Shown: in pieces, positions 53,571 to 62,202 of the stretch | Layout of the letters: each line of letters starts with the position of its first letter | Numbering within the stretch: the first letter of the stretch is position 1 | DNA from: Fen-1254 sp963769605 | GTDB taxonomy: Bacteria > Bacteroidota > Ignavibacteria > UBA10030 | Direction of reading: 5' to 3' | DNA length: 64,000 nt | Assembly (NCBI GenBank): GCA_963769605.1 | Contig: CAVYML010000002.1 | Coordinates: forward strand, 449,807 to 513,806 | The notes under the pieces: generated by a model | What the model was told of the DNA's origin: nothing | Seen by the model: the letters and a program-made list of their open reading frames with translations, nothing else | Database searches by the model: none | Program-made: the position numbers and the translations under genes

Positions 53571-54542
53571 CTATTTTTCATTCCAAAAGTGTTCACTTCC
53601 ATATCGCGCCCCGCCATCCGGAAAAATTGTCACAATAACACCTGATGATATTTGTATTGCCAGTTTCTGAGCTACTGCCGCAGCAGATCCGCTTGATATA
53701 CCAACGAATAATCCTTCTTCTCGTGCTAACCACTTAACCATTCTAAATGCTTCATCGGTCGATATGGTCAAATGTTCGTCGGCAAGAGTAGGATCATAAA
53801 TGCCGTGTACCATCGCACTCGGAAGGTGCTTCAATCCTTCAATGCCATGGAGCGGTGAATCTGGCTCAAAAGCAATGCAGGTGATAGAACCATTAAGCTC
53901 TTTTAATCGCCGGCTTGTGCCGACAAATGTTCCGGTCGTCCCGAGCCCGGCAACAAAATGAGTTATCCGATGCCGTGTCTGTTGCCAGATCTCTTGCGCT
54001 GTCGTTTGATAATGTGCCATCCAGTTTGCAGGATTATTGTATTGATCGGGATAATAATAACGATTGGGTTCTGCAGCAACAATTTCTTTCACGAGTTGCT
54101 GAGCCCCATCTGTTCCGGCCAGCGGATCTGTATATAATATCTCTGCTCCATAAGCAAGCAGCATCTGTTTGCGTTCTTTGCTTGCATTTGACGGTAATGC
54201 AAGCATAACTTTATAGCCGAGAATGGTACCGATCATCGCATATGCAATGCCCGTGTTCCCGCTTGTTGCATCGATAATGATTTTCCCTTTTCTCAATTTC
54301 CCCGAGCGTTCCGCTTCGAGCAGCATATTGAGTGCGGCGCGATCTTTAATTGATCCGCTCGGATTTAACCATTCCGCTTTAGCATAGATTTCCACTGAAT
54401 CATTCATTGGAGTCAAATTTCGAATTCGCACGAGCGGCGTATTTCCAATATGACTCAGTACAGATGAATGGTTATGTATTTCTCGTTCTAGGATCTGTTC
54501 TTCACTATCGGGAAATGAATCCGTTTTTGATTTCCATGTCAT
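53571..54542 (-). CDS. cysM: Cysteine synthase, CysM type
   Basis: PLP enzyme that makes cysteine from O-acetylserine or O-phosphoserine. 323 residues. The PLP lysine is in NPSGSIKDRAAL, the substrate loop is TSGNTGIAYAM, the phosphate loop is GLGTTGTFVG, and ISSGSAAAVA lies near the end. With a CysO-like carrier and Mec beside it, the likely sulfur donor is the carrier thiocarboxylate rather than free sulfide, as in Mycobacterium CysM. The first ~25 residues are poorly conserved-looking, so a later start is possible. Confidence 0.92.
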   Translation of the reverse strand: MTWKSKTDSFPDSEEQILEREIHNHSSVLSHIGNTPLVRIRNLTPMNDSVEIYAKAEWLNPSGSIKDRAALNMLLEAERSGKLRKGKIIIDATSGNTGIAYAMIGTILGYKVMLALPSNASKERKQMLLAYGAEILYTDPLAGTDGAQQLVKEIVAAEPNRYYYPDQYNNPANWMAHYQTTAQEIWQQTRHRITHFVAGLGTTGTFVGTSRRLKELNGSITCIAFEPDSPLHGIEGLKHLPSAMVHGIYDPTLADEHLTISTDEAFRMVKWLAREEGLFVGISSGSAAAVAQKLAIQISSGVIVTIFPDGGARYGSEHFWNEK

Positions 54543-54575
54543 ACGGTTTATTTCATCGCCATTTTATGAAATTTC

Positions 54576-54800
54576 TTATTGCACCCGTGTTCGCTTCAAT
54601 CGTTCTCGTGCATGCTCGACCGCTTTCATCTCTGCGTCTTTTCTTGTCGTACCTTCAGAGCGCGCGATCACAGCTCCGGGATCCACGTTATCGACTGAAC
54701 AATAGTACACATTGCCAAACCGATAGCTGGCAATATGCATTTGAAATGGCGGCACAGACTCAGTTCGTTCTTCGTATTCTTGCGAGCTTCGTGTAATCAT
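54576..54800 (-). CDS. Small protein of the cysteine operon, unknown function
   Basis: 74 residues, not recognised. Beta-rich start (PPFQMHIASYRFGNVYYCSVDNVDPGAVIARSEG) with a single cysteine, then a charged helix (RKDAEMKAVEHARERLKRTR) that resembles a double-stranded-RNA-binding or DUF-type alpha/beta unit. Its start overlaps the sulfurtransferase stop by four bases, so it is produced together with the sulfur pathway. It could be a carrier-handling or regulatory protein. Confidence 0.6.
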   Translation of the reverse strand: MITRSSQEYEERTESVPPFQMHIASYRFGNVYYCSVDNVDPGAVIARSEGTTRKDAEMKAVEHARERLKRTRVQ

Positions 54801-55657
54801 GATATCACGCTCCTGGAAACCGGCGCATTAACAAGATTTCCCCATTCTGTCCATGACCCGTCATAATTTTTCACATTCGTATATCCGAGTAAATATCGCA
54901 GTACGAACCAGGTGATGCTTGATCGTTCCCCTATGCGGCAATAAGCAACAACGTTTTTGTTGGATGTTATCCCCAGCGGTTCGTACAATGCTCGTAAATC
55001 CTGGAAAGATTTAAATGTGCCATCTTCATTGACATTCTTTCCCCAAGGAATACTAACTGCACCCGGTATATGTCCGCCTCTTTGACAAGTCTCAGGCAAT
55101 CCCGGAGGAGAAAGAATTTTCCCGGAATATTCATCAGGAGATCGAACATCCACAAGCGACCAAGTACTATCAGAACCGATTATCTTCGTTACATCCTGCA
55201 AGTATGCCCGCAGCGTAAAGTCAGGATCGGCCGCCTCGTACGTTTTATGAAGAAACAAAGGAATTTCTTTTGTGATCGATTTGCCCTCCAGCAGCCATTT
55301 CTTTCGGCCGCCATTCATAATTTGAACATTCTTGTGGCCATATATTTTTAGCTGCCAGAATGCCCATGCAGCGAACCAGTTGTTGTTGTCGCCATAAAGA
55401 ATAATTAAAGTATTGTTGTCAATTCCGGATTCTCCGAGGAGACGCTCAAGGTCTGATCTTGAGACAAGATCACGGCGCAATTGATCTGAAAGCTGTGTCT
55501 GCCAATTCCAGCCTATGCTATTTGGCAAATGTCCTTCCTCGTACGCCTTTGTATCGACATCAACTTCAACGATGCGAAGGTTTGGTTGATGTAGGTGCTG
55601 CTCGACCCAATCGGTATCAATCAACACTTCCGGGTGAACATAACCTTTTGATTCCAT
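54797..55657 (-). CDS. Thiosulfate sulfurtransferase (tandem rhodanese)
   Basis: 286 residues in two rhodanese domains. The first (about 10-125) is inactive-type; the second holds the active-site cysteine in AYCRIGERSSITW, the loop form of thiosulfate (rather than mercaptopyruvate) sulfurtransferases. It would supply persulfide sulfur to the downstream carrier system. It is the first full gene of the sulfur operon, about 90 bases after the attenuator terminator. The poor ribosome site AGGAGCAATATT is still recognisable (AAGGAG) upstream of the ATG. Confidence 0.9.
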   Translation of the reverse strand: MESKGYVHPEVLIDTDWVEQHLHQPNLRIVEVDVDTKAYEEGHLPNSIGWNWQTQLSDQLRRDLVSRSDLERLLGESGIDNNTLIILYGDNNNWFAAWAFWQLKIYGHKNVQIMNGGRKKWLLEGKSITKEIPLFLHKTYEAADPDFTLRAYLQDVTKIIGSDSTWSLVDVRSPDEYSGKILSPPGLPETCQRGGHIPGAVSIPWGKNVNEDGTFKSFQDLRALYEPLGITSNKNVVAYCRIGERSSITWFVLRYLLGYTNVKNYDGSWTEWGNLVNAPVSRSVIS

Positions 55658-55747
55658 AATATTGCTCCTTGTAATGCATTGAATAATTAAACATTGTTTT
55701 GAATTCCTTTATATTTTCTCATCGCTCCATATCTTATCTTTATGCAC

Positions 55748-55780
55748 AAAAAAACCCTTCATCATAACATCGACGAAGGG
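55748..55780 (-). terminator. Attenuator terminator of the sulfur operon
   Basis: On the minus strand, CCCTTC (55780-55775) and GAAGGG (55760-55755) close a hairpin followed by seven T (55754-55748). It lies between the cysteine-rich leader peptide and the sulfurtransferase gene. Its 5' arm CCTTCG can instead pair with CGAAGG at 55829-55824, within the leader ORF, so the terminator is conditional. Confidence 0.8.
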
Positions 55781-55810
55781 CTAGCGGTTAAGAACCGTTT
55801 TAAAATTGAT

Positions 55811-55900
55811 TTATGGACGTAGACCTTCGCGAACAGAGAATTGTTCGCAACAACACGCGCAGGCAGTCACCATTAATTTTATAGATGCTATCTTATTCAT
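55811..55900 (-). CDS. Cysteine-rich leader peptide of the sulfur operon
   Basis: A 29-codon ORF from ATG 55900 to TAA 55811 with the cluster C-A-C-C-C at residues 14-18 (four cysteines in five codons) and otherwise unremarkable residues (start MNKIASIKLMVTA). Right after the cysteine codons the RNA can form hairpin GCGAACA (55848-55842)/TGTTCGC (55835-55829). The overlapping CGAAGG (55829-55824) can pair with the 5' arm of the downstream terminator. A ribosome stalled on Cys codons would mask the first hairpin and permit the antiterminator; free passage would favour termination. This is the classical layout of amino-acid attenuation, here for cysteine. Confidence 0.75.
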   Translation of the reverse strand: MNKIASIKLMVTACACCCEQFSVREGLRP

Positions 55901-55911
55901 AAACTTATTAT

Positions 55912-55939
55912 TAGATATTTAATAATCGATATCGTCCAA
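55912..55939 (-). promoter_or_regulatory. Candidate promoter of the cysteine leader
   Basis: TTGGAC (55939-55934), a 16-base spacer and TATCTA (55917-55912). Transcription would start only a few bases before the leader peptide ATG at 55900, giving a nearly leaderless mRNA. Confidence 0.35.
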
Positions 55940-56047
55940 TCGTATTTTCATCTTTTCGCTTTTAATATTTAAACAGCCGAAGAATTGTACAAGTTCCATT
56001 TTTCCTTCTTATTAAAAATTTTGTGGTGCGATCCGCCTCGGCAGTAG

Positions 56048-56167
56048 CTATGATTCTTTCCCCTTTTTCGCTGAATATCCAATAACCAATCCAACTACAA
56101 ACATTACGAGTGCGAGAACACCCGCAGCAAAATTAGTGGTATCAAGATGAAGTTCAAGCCTGATCTT
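56048..56167 (-). pseudogene. Possible small membrane protein lacking a start codon
   Basis: The minus-strand frame ending at TAG 56048 reads LDTTNFAAGVLALVMFVVG then LVIGYSAKKGKES, a plausible single-helix protein with a basic tail. No ATG, GTG or TTG lies in frame upstream before a stop, except an internal ATG within the helix. Either the start has decayed or the frame is accidental. The rest of 55940-56380 shows nothing. Confidence 0.25.
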
Positions 56168-56380
56168 GCAATTCGCAAATCGACATAATACTTTGTTGCA
56201 AAGTACAGAATAGTTTGATCAAACTTCGTTAATGAGGAATTCGTAAAAAACTGACGCATGACAAAGCACCATTTCTACAGCCAATTATTGAGTTAACGTC
56301 ACACATCCGTGAATTCATAGGCAAGTCCCATGCGTTCAACGATTTTTCTATCGTAAAAAGAGTGCAGTTACTGCATCGAA

Positions 56381-56758
56381 TTAAATTCGGGCAGGCTTAA
56401 TAACGCCGAAAGCTGCCTCCAATGCGGGTTTCAATGAGGTTTTTAGAATAAATCCATCCGCTTTCGCTTCTAATGCTTGTATTCGATACCGGGGATCGTC
56501 ATATCCTGTCTGGATCATTACTTTAATATCCGGCCAGCGCTGCTTGATAATGCGGGTTGCTTCAAGGCCGTTTTTCCGTGGCATCGCTACATCCATGAGA
56601 ATTACATCCGGTGATAATGTTTCGGTCTTTTGTATCGCTTCATCGCCATCGCCAGCCTCGCCGACAATATCGACGCTCGGCAGCCGATTTAAAAAGTCGA
56701 TCACAACGCGGCGAAAATCCTGTTGGTCATCAACCACAAGAACTTTGAATTGATTCAT
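56381..56758 (-). CDS. Single-domain response regulator (receiver only)
   Basis: 125 residues forming one CheY-like receiver: the acidic pair in VLVVDDQQDFR, the phosphoacceptor aspartate in PDVILMDVAMPRKNG, and the lysine in GFILKTS. No output domain follows, so it acts by protein contact, as in chemotaxis or phosphorelay. The start at 56758 is chosen for its GAGGTG site; the frame is open 12 codons further upstream. No kinase is adjacent; the receiver sequence is closest to the NarL/LuxR class, so it may derive from one that lost its HTH. Confidence 0.9.
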   Translation of the reverse strand: MNQFKVLVVDDQQDFRRVVIDFLNRLPSVDIVGEAGDGDEAIQKTETLSPDVILMDVAMPRKNGLEATRIIKQRWPDIKVMIQTGYDDPRYRIQALEAKADGFILKTSLKPALEAAFGVIKPARI

Positions 56759-56820
56759 ATTGCACCTCAAATCTTTATTAAGTCTCGAAGTCACTCACTT
56801 AACTAACCGATTGTCCATCT

Positions 56821-56925
56821 AGAGACGTGGACGAAAAGTCGGTTTTGCGGGAATTCGTGTCTCATTATTTATAAGCCGGATTCGCGACATCTATTTGCAA
56901 CTCATGAGTTCTCGTCCACGTCTCT
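56821..56925. repeat. Dispersed ~100 bp inverted-repeat element, copy B
   Basis: The reverse-oriented copy of 9925-10025, bounded by AGAGACGTGGACGA and its complement. It carries the same TTGCAAATAGATGTCGCGAA block (on the minus strand) and the same AACTCATGAGTT palindrome. It differs mainly by a central insertion of about four bases. It lies 62 bases upstream of the response regulator start, just as copy A lies upstream of a gene. Confidence 0.8.
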
Positions 56926-57728
56926 AGAAGAAGAAATGATCCATCGGGCAATTGATATTGAAGGAGTTAGCCGCCTGTCATTTCCAGGTGAATACTCTCC
57001 TCGTCAAGGGGATGAGCGATCTAATAACAAACGACGATCCTTCTTCATGGCAATATTTTAAAAGCGACAAAGATAGCTTAATCCTTTTCATACCAATTGT
57101 CAATCGCCTGAATAGGGCAATCTGAAAGATGCATTTTTCAAACTCGGGATTTCATCTATATTTGCTAATGACTCGATTAAACTACAGCTTGGATTACTTA
57201 ACAAGGGAGAATTGACCTGCCTCCCAAAAGTGATCGTAAGCACCATCCCTACTGATTCATTCCTGGGATCGCCATAAGCTGCTTTTTGATTTTTTTATTC
57301 ACAGTTTATTTCGGTACAAAAAAGTATCACATAATAGAAGATCCGATTTGTAGGTAGATAAACGCAAATTATCCATTATTAGGCAGCCAATGTTTGCTAT
57401 TGAAAAAAATAACTTATGATTGGCCCATAAGCTGGGAGCAGGTCGCAATTGTGAGACGTGGTTCTCATTCTAATGATGATTTCCATCTAATTTGCAATAA
57501 AGTAACAGAGTGCGTCGCCAGAGAAATCATCAGTTGTTCAATATTATCTCGATAAAACCGAGAGACAAATATTGTTATTGCTGGCGAATGCCGGTGTGAT
57601 TATTTTTTAACGGATTTTTGCAATATCTTATTATTGAGTCCCGCCTAAGCTGAATACCGCGAACTAATGTATTCGTCATATTGTTTATCATTTAAGCATT
57701 GTGATAAGCTTATTTATAAAGGATATTC
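56926..57728. other. Long intergenic region (~800 bp), no gene seen
   Basis: AT-rich, only short frames, and no clear hairpin with T-tract. It should contain the promoter of the 739-residue gene that follows, but no convincing -35/-10 pair stands out. Confidence 0.5.
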
Positions 57729-59948
57729 ATGAGATTTTTGCCGGAAGATTCTCCGAAGAGAGCCTACATCTCACCTAATGCAGAAAAGAAAAAATCGAAT
57801 CGCCTTGTTGAAGAAAAGAGTCCATATCTTCTGCAGCATGCTTTCAATCCGGTCGATTGGTACCCTTGGGGAGAAGAGGCATTTGAGAAGGCATGTAAAG
57901 AAGATAAACCTATTTTTCTATCTATAGGATATTCTACATGCTATTGGTGCCATGTGATGGAACGTGAAGTATTCGAGAATAAACTTATTGCGGATATGAT
58001 GAATCGCATGGTTGTTAGTATTAAAGTGGATAGGGAAGAGCGTCCTGATATAGATCAAATATATATGACTGCACTCCAGGCGATGACGGGGAACGGCGGA
58101 TGGCCGATGTCTATTTTTATGGCGCCGGATCGTAAACCCTTTTTTGCTGCGACATACATTCCGCCTGAAACCGGGCATGGTAGAAGAGGATTCCGGGATA
58201 TCCTAAGCTCTCTTAACAGAATGTGGAATAATGAACGGTCGGATATTCTAAAAACCAGTGAATATGTTTATCGCTTCCTCGTTGAATCTTCCATCCCAAC
58301 TGTGAGCGACAAACTTGTAACGGAGCAAGCGTTAACTAAATGCTTCAATCAATTTGAATATAGTTTTGATAACATATACGGCGGATTTAGCAATGCGCCA
58401 AAATTTCCGCGCCATTCTATATTTAATTTTTTGTTTCGATATTATCATCGAACAGGGAATTGTACCGCGCGTGATATGGCCTTAACGACGCTTCAGATAA
58501 TGGCAGAGGGAGGCATGTACGATCAGCTTTGCGGAGGATTTCATCGCTACTCAACTGATGAACGCTGGCATGTTCCCCATTTTGAAAAAATGTTGTACGA
58601 TCAGGCACAGTTAGCAATATCGTACCTTGAAGCATTTCAGATTTCACAGGATCCTTTTTTCGCAGGCATAGCCCGTGAAGTGCTGAAGTATGTCGAAGGT
58701 TCATTACTGTCTCCTGAAGGAGGATTTTATTCTGCGGAAGATGCCGAGAGTGCTTTATCGGACTTATATCCGAATGAGAAAAGGGAAGGAGCCTTCTATG
58801 TATGGAAGAAAAGTGATATTGATGCATTACTCAATGAAAAAGAAGCAAAGATCATAGAGTCCATCTATGGGATTAAGGAACAAGGGAATGTTCTTTCAGA
58901 TCCTACTTCGGAATTTGCCGGGGAGAATGTTTTACATATTATTTCCTCTCTTGGAGAGACAGCCTATGCCCTGTACGAAGATATCGAAGAAGTTCAGGTA
59001 CATTTCAATCTTGCAAAATTGAAACTCCTTGAAAAGCGCAACCAACGTCCAAAACCGCAAGTCGATGATAAGATTTTATTGTCATGGAACGGTTTAATGA
59101 TCTCTGCGTTCGCCCGCGCTTCACAAGTACTGCATGACAAGTCGTATCTTGATAAGGCTTCAAAAGCAGCTTCGTTTCTTCTGACAGCTCTTATGGATCC
59201 AAAAACAGGGAAGTTACTCAGAAGATATAGAGATGGTGAAGCAAAGGTTGAAGCACATCTTGCTGATTATGCTTTCTTCATTCAAGGGCTGATCGATCTT
59301 TATGAAGCGTCGTTTGATATTAAATGGCTGCAAAAAGCAATCAATTTAACAGAAATTCAGAATGGTTTGTTCTATGATAATGACAAAGGCGGATTTTTTG
59401 ATATTTCTGGAAACGATCCAACAATCCTCATGAAGACAAAAGATGTTTACGATAATGCAGAGCCGAGCGGCAATGCTATTGCGATTCTGAACTTACTTCG
59501 TTTGTCACAGATGCTTCGGAATGTTAATTATCATGAGATGGCGTCGAAGTCAATAATGTGCTTTGCCCATGCAATCGATCAAACTCCGCAGGTTTTACCG
59601 CAATTTCTTGTTGCTGTCGACTTCAGTTTATCGGAGCCGATGCAAATTGTTCTTGCAGGAAATAAAGATCATCCGGTGATGTGTGATATGCTGAACGAAA
59701 TTTATTCACGGTTCCTCCCAAATAAAGTTGTGCTCCATGCGGATGGCAACGAGGCACAAGAATTTCTGAGCGGATATGTACCATTCTACGGAACGGTTTT
59801 TATGCTTAAAGAGAAACAAACGGCATTCGTGTGTGACGACTATTCCTGCCAATTGCCTGTATCGGAAGTGAATGAACTGGCTTTTATTTTACAGAGAAAA
59901 ACTGCTAAGACAAATGTACAGAGCGGTGGAAGCGTGGATGCCCGGTAA
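57729..59948 (+). CDS. DUF255 thioredoxin-domain protein (YyaL/spermatogenesis-associated 20 family)
   Basis: 739 residues. Residues about 20-180 are the DUF255 thioredoxin-like domain with NRLVEEKSPYLLQHAFNPVDWYPWG and the CxxC STCYWCHVME. The middle and end form an alpha/alpha toroid like N-acylglucosamine 2-epimerase or cellulase folds (GGMYDQLCGGFHRYSTDERW, FYSAEDAESALS, LLSWNGLMISAFARA). The biochemical role of the family is not settled; disulfide or sugar-related work is possible. Widely conserved. Confidence 0.92.
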   Translation: MRFLPEDSPKRAYISPNAEKKKSNRLVEEKSPYLLQHAFNPVDWYPWGEEAFEKACKEDKPIFLSIGYSTCYWCHVMEREVFENKLIADMMNRMVVSIKVDREERPDIDQIYMTALQAMTGNGGWPMSIFMAPDRKPFFAATYIPPETGHGRRGFRDILSSLNRMWNNERSDILKTSEYVYRFLVESSIPTVSDKLVTEQALTKCFNQFEYSFDNIYGGFSNAPKFPRHSIFNFLFRYYHRTGNCTARDMALTTLQIMAEGGMYDQLCGGFHRYSTDERWHVPHFEKMLYDQAQLAISYLEAFQISQDPFFAGIAREVLKYVEGSLLSPEGGFYSAEDAESALSDLYPNEKREGAFYVWKKSDIDALLNEKEAKIIESIYGIKEQGNVLSDPTSEFAGENVLHIISSLGETAYALYEDIEEVQVHFNLAKLKLLEKRNQRPKPQVDDKILLSWNGLMISAFARASQVLHDKSYLDKASKAASFLLTALMDPKTGKLLRRYRDGEAKVEAHLADYAFFIQGLIDLYEASFDIKWLQKAINLTEIQNGLFYDNDKGGFFDISGNDPTILMKTKDVYDNAEPSGNAIAILNLLRLSQMLRNVNYHEMASKSIMCFAHAIDQTPQVLPQFLVAVDFSLSEPMQIVLAGNKDHPVMCDMLNEIYSRFLPNKVVLHADGNEAQEFLSGYVPFYGTVFMLKEKQTAFVCDDYSCQLPVSEVNELAFILQRKTAKTNVQSGGSVDAR

Positions 59949-60098
59949 AATAAATTGAGCAGACGTTATCTTGAGGATATATATTTGAATAATTGTGGAT
60001 TTCTATACAGGATTATCTTTGTTATGAAATTAGAATGGTATTCGCTCCTTGATCGAAAATCGCTCTATAGCATGTTACATATTTTGTTCTCAATTTAT

Positions 60099-60530
60099 TT
60101 ATGATACTTTCGCAACTAATATCCATTCTTCAATTCGTTGTTTGATCTGATTACGTATATTGATTGTTTTTTTGATCTTTTCAACGGTTGTCCCTTGCAG
60201 AGTTGATGGATCCGGGAAACTCCAGTGAAGCTTAGTTGAAATACCCGGGAAGAGCGGGCATCGCTCACCATTTGCTTCATCACAGACAGTGATGACATAA
60301 TTGAAACGTCGTCCCTGCTTGTAAAGGTCAAAAACATCTTGAGTCTTCTTCTGTGAAATATCAATTCCCATTTCCTTCATGGCTTCGACGGCAAGAGGAT
60401 TAAGTTCCCCTGGTTCAAGTCCAGCACTTTCAGCTACAACCCGGTCCCCTGCAAGATGGTTTAGAAGAGCCTCAGCCATCTGGCTTCTCGCGCTATTATG
60501 AACGCAAACGAACAGAACTGTTTCTTTCAT
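60099..60530 (-). CDS. arsC: Arsenate reductase, LMW-phosphatase (thioredoxin-coupled) type
   Basis: Reduces arsenate to arsenite. 143 residues. The P-loop C-x5-R is CVHNSAR (C9 to R15), and the redox cysteines that relay the disulfide lie in VCDEANGERCPLFPG. HWSFPDPSTLQGT is the typical aspartate loop. No arsR or efflux gene is adjacent, so it stands alone. An arsenite exporter would be needed elsewhere. Confidence 0.92.
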   Translation of the reverse strand: MKETVLFVCVHNSARSQMAEALLNHLAGDRVVAESAGLEPGELNPLAVEAMKEMGIDISQKKTQDVFDLYKQGRRFNYVITVCDEANGERCPLFPGISTKLHWSFPDPSTLQGTTVEKIKKTINIRNQIKQRIEEWILVAKVS

Positions 60531-61215
60531 GATATTTATCCTCTTTATGGTTCTGTTTTATTTAGACTGCTTCACATCATTATAATATAATGGTAATGGG
60601 CAATGAAGAAAAGTTACCTTATTGTTATCTTTTCTCAACTCTTTGGCTGCTTATATGAAATATTCAATTGATTCTGATAAAATTCTTAGATTGGCAGCAG
60701 CGATAGATCTATGTCTTTATTCAATACTTATATAATACATCGTGACAAATTCTGAGTAGAAAAATTATTAAAGAACATCAATTAATAAAATAGTGGTTTC
60801 GATACCAAAAGGGGAAAGGTCTTTTCGGTTTCATCGTAGAATGGAATTCCGGTTGAAGCTTTGCCCCTTTGTGATAGAGATGTGCAATAGAAGTGGCTGC
60901 TTAAAATTTCATCAGATGAAATCTTCAAAAGCAGTTATTATTACCGACTTATCTTTGGTGAATTTGTCGAATTTCACGATAAATAAGGGTTTCATTATAT
61001 GGAATGAATTTTGAGCAATTATAAGCATATTGAGAAATTAACTAAATTATAATTAGATTTATATCGTATAAAAAATCATAAAACAATTAAAAATTTCATA
61101 GAATTGCTGTATTTGAGTTAATAATCGACTCCCAAAAAGAATTTACAAGATCCATAATAGTTTGTTTGTGTAACAGGGGAAAATTATGTGTCGTGCTTAG
61201 AAGGCAAGTTGACCC
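60531..61215. other. Intergenic region between arsC and the pilin-like gene
   Basis: AT-rich, especially 61020-61110. A 73-codon frame at 60793-61014 (start GTG) has no family look or clear ribosome site, so I do not call it. No RNA structure stands out. Confidence 0.45.
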
Positions 61216-61602
61216 ATGAGCAATCAACAAATGCTACTTATTATTTTAGTTATCATTATCGTGGGAGCAGCTATTGCTATAGGTATTTCTCTTTTTCAAG
61301 AAGACAACATCGAGGCAAACCGGGCAGCTGTCATTCAAGACTTGCAAGTCCTCGCAGGGCAGGCACGGCAATACTATGTAAAACCTTACTATCTTGGAGG
61401 GGGCAATAGAACTTTTGTCGGAGTCACATTTAATAATATTTCGAGAATTTCGCAAAATGAAAACGGCCGGTATTATATCCAAAATTCGACACAATCGCAG
61501 TTGACAATTGTAGGCGTCGGATGGTTAATTTCGGATGACGATTCGATTCGCGTTAGTATGCAGGTGACCGAACAAACGAACACCATTCAAATTATTAATT
61601 AG
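61216..61602 (+). CDS. Pilin-like single-helix membrane protein
   Basis: 128 residues. A hydrophobic N-terminal helix (MLLIILVIIIVGAAIAIGISLF) follows only four residues and is followed by a helical segment (EANRAAVIQDLQVLAGQARQYY) and a beta-rich end with polar repeats. This is the shape of type IV pilin/pseudopilin-like proteins, but the usual glycine-phenylalanine processing site is not seen. Membrane-anchored surface or periplasmic protein of unknown role. Confidence 0.5.
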   Translation: MSNQQMLLIILVIIIVGAAIAIGISLFQEDNIEANRAAVIQDLQVLAGQARQYYVKPYYLGGGNRTFVGVTFNNISRISQNENGRYYIQNSTQSQLTIVGVGWLISDDDSIRVSMQVTEQTNTIQIIN

Positions 61603-61812
61603 TTTTTTTTATTATCTCAATTGTATACAATGTTCTCTTGCCAATTTTGGTGGACACTGGTGGCTCATCAATCCTAATGTGCAACGTGTGCCGAGTCGAT
61701 GACCTTCCTTCAAAGCCATTGTAACGAGTTCTAATCTTTGAAGTTTACCCCGGATGAATTGTTCAGGGTTGTAGTAGTACGATTCTCAATCCTATGAATT
61801 AGTTTGAGCACG

Positions 61813-62151
61813 ATGAAAGAGGGTTTTATTTTTCAATGGCGTGAGGCAGGGCAAGGCGATATCATTATAGGAATGCACTATAGTATTTTTTTGTGGAATA
61901 AAGACGTGATGTTTGATAAACATGAAGATTATGCAAAATATGAACCGGTGGTAATTAAATGTTTTGAGTACCTTGGAACAACCTCTTTGAACGATCATGA
62001 GAAGCGAATTGAAGCAAATAAATTATTTATGATATGGCTTGATGGTTCTCCAAATGTTACTGTTGACGTTCTTCCATATCTATTGGATCTTATCAGAATC
62101 AATAAAGACTTCTTAATGACATATCGAGTGGTTGGACAAAGTATGTCCTAG
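61813..62151 (+). CDS. Hypothetical protein
   Basis: 112 residues from ATG 61813 (a TTG three codons earlier is in frame). Not recognised. It is helical and acidic, e.g. DKHEDYAKYEPVVIKCFEYLG and EANKLFMIWLDGSPNVTVDV, with no signal peptide or membrane helix. It lies immediately before the IS1182 element and may have been cut at its 3' end by the insertion. Confidence 0.4.
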   Translation: MKEGFIFQWREAGQGDIIIGMHYSIFLWNKDVMFDKHEDYAKYEPVVIKCFEYLGTTSLNDHEKRIEANKLFMIWLDGSPNVTVDVLPYLLDLIRINKDFLMTYRVVGQSMS

Positions 62152-62202
62152 GAACTCAGTCGAGAACCCCCTTTTTTTTCAGAGCTTAAAAAGCAGGAGG
62201 GA

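Noticed and set aside
55660..55910. SAM riboswitch or T-box in front of the sulfur operon
   Set aside because: No four-way core or T-box sequence is seen; the region is explained by a Cys-rich ORF and a short hairpin set.
60793..61014. 73-codon ORF between arsC and the pilin-like gene
   Set aside because: No recognisable family or clear start signal; AT-rich context makes open frames likely by chance.
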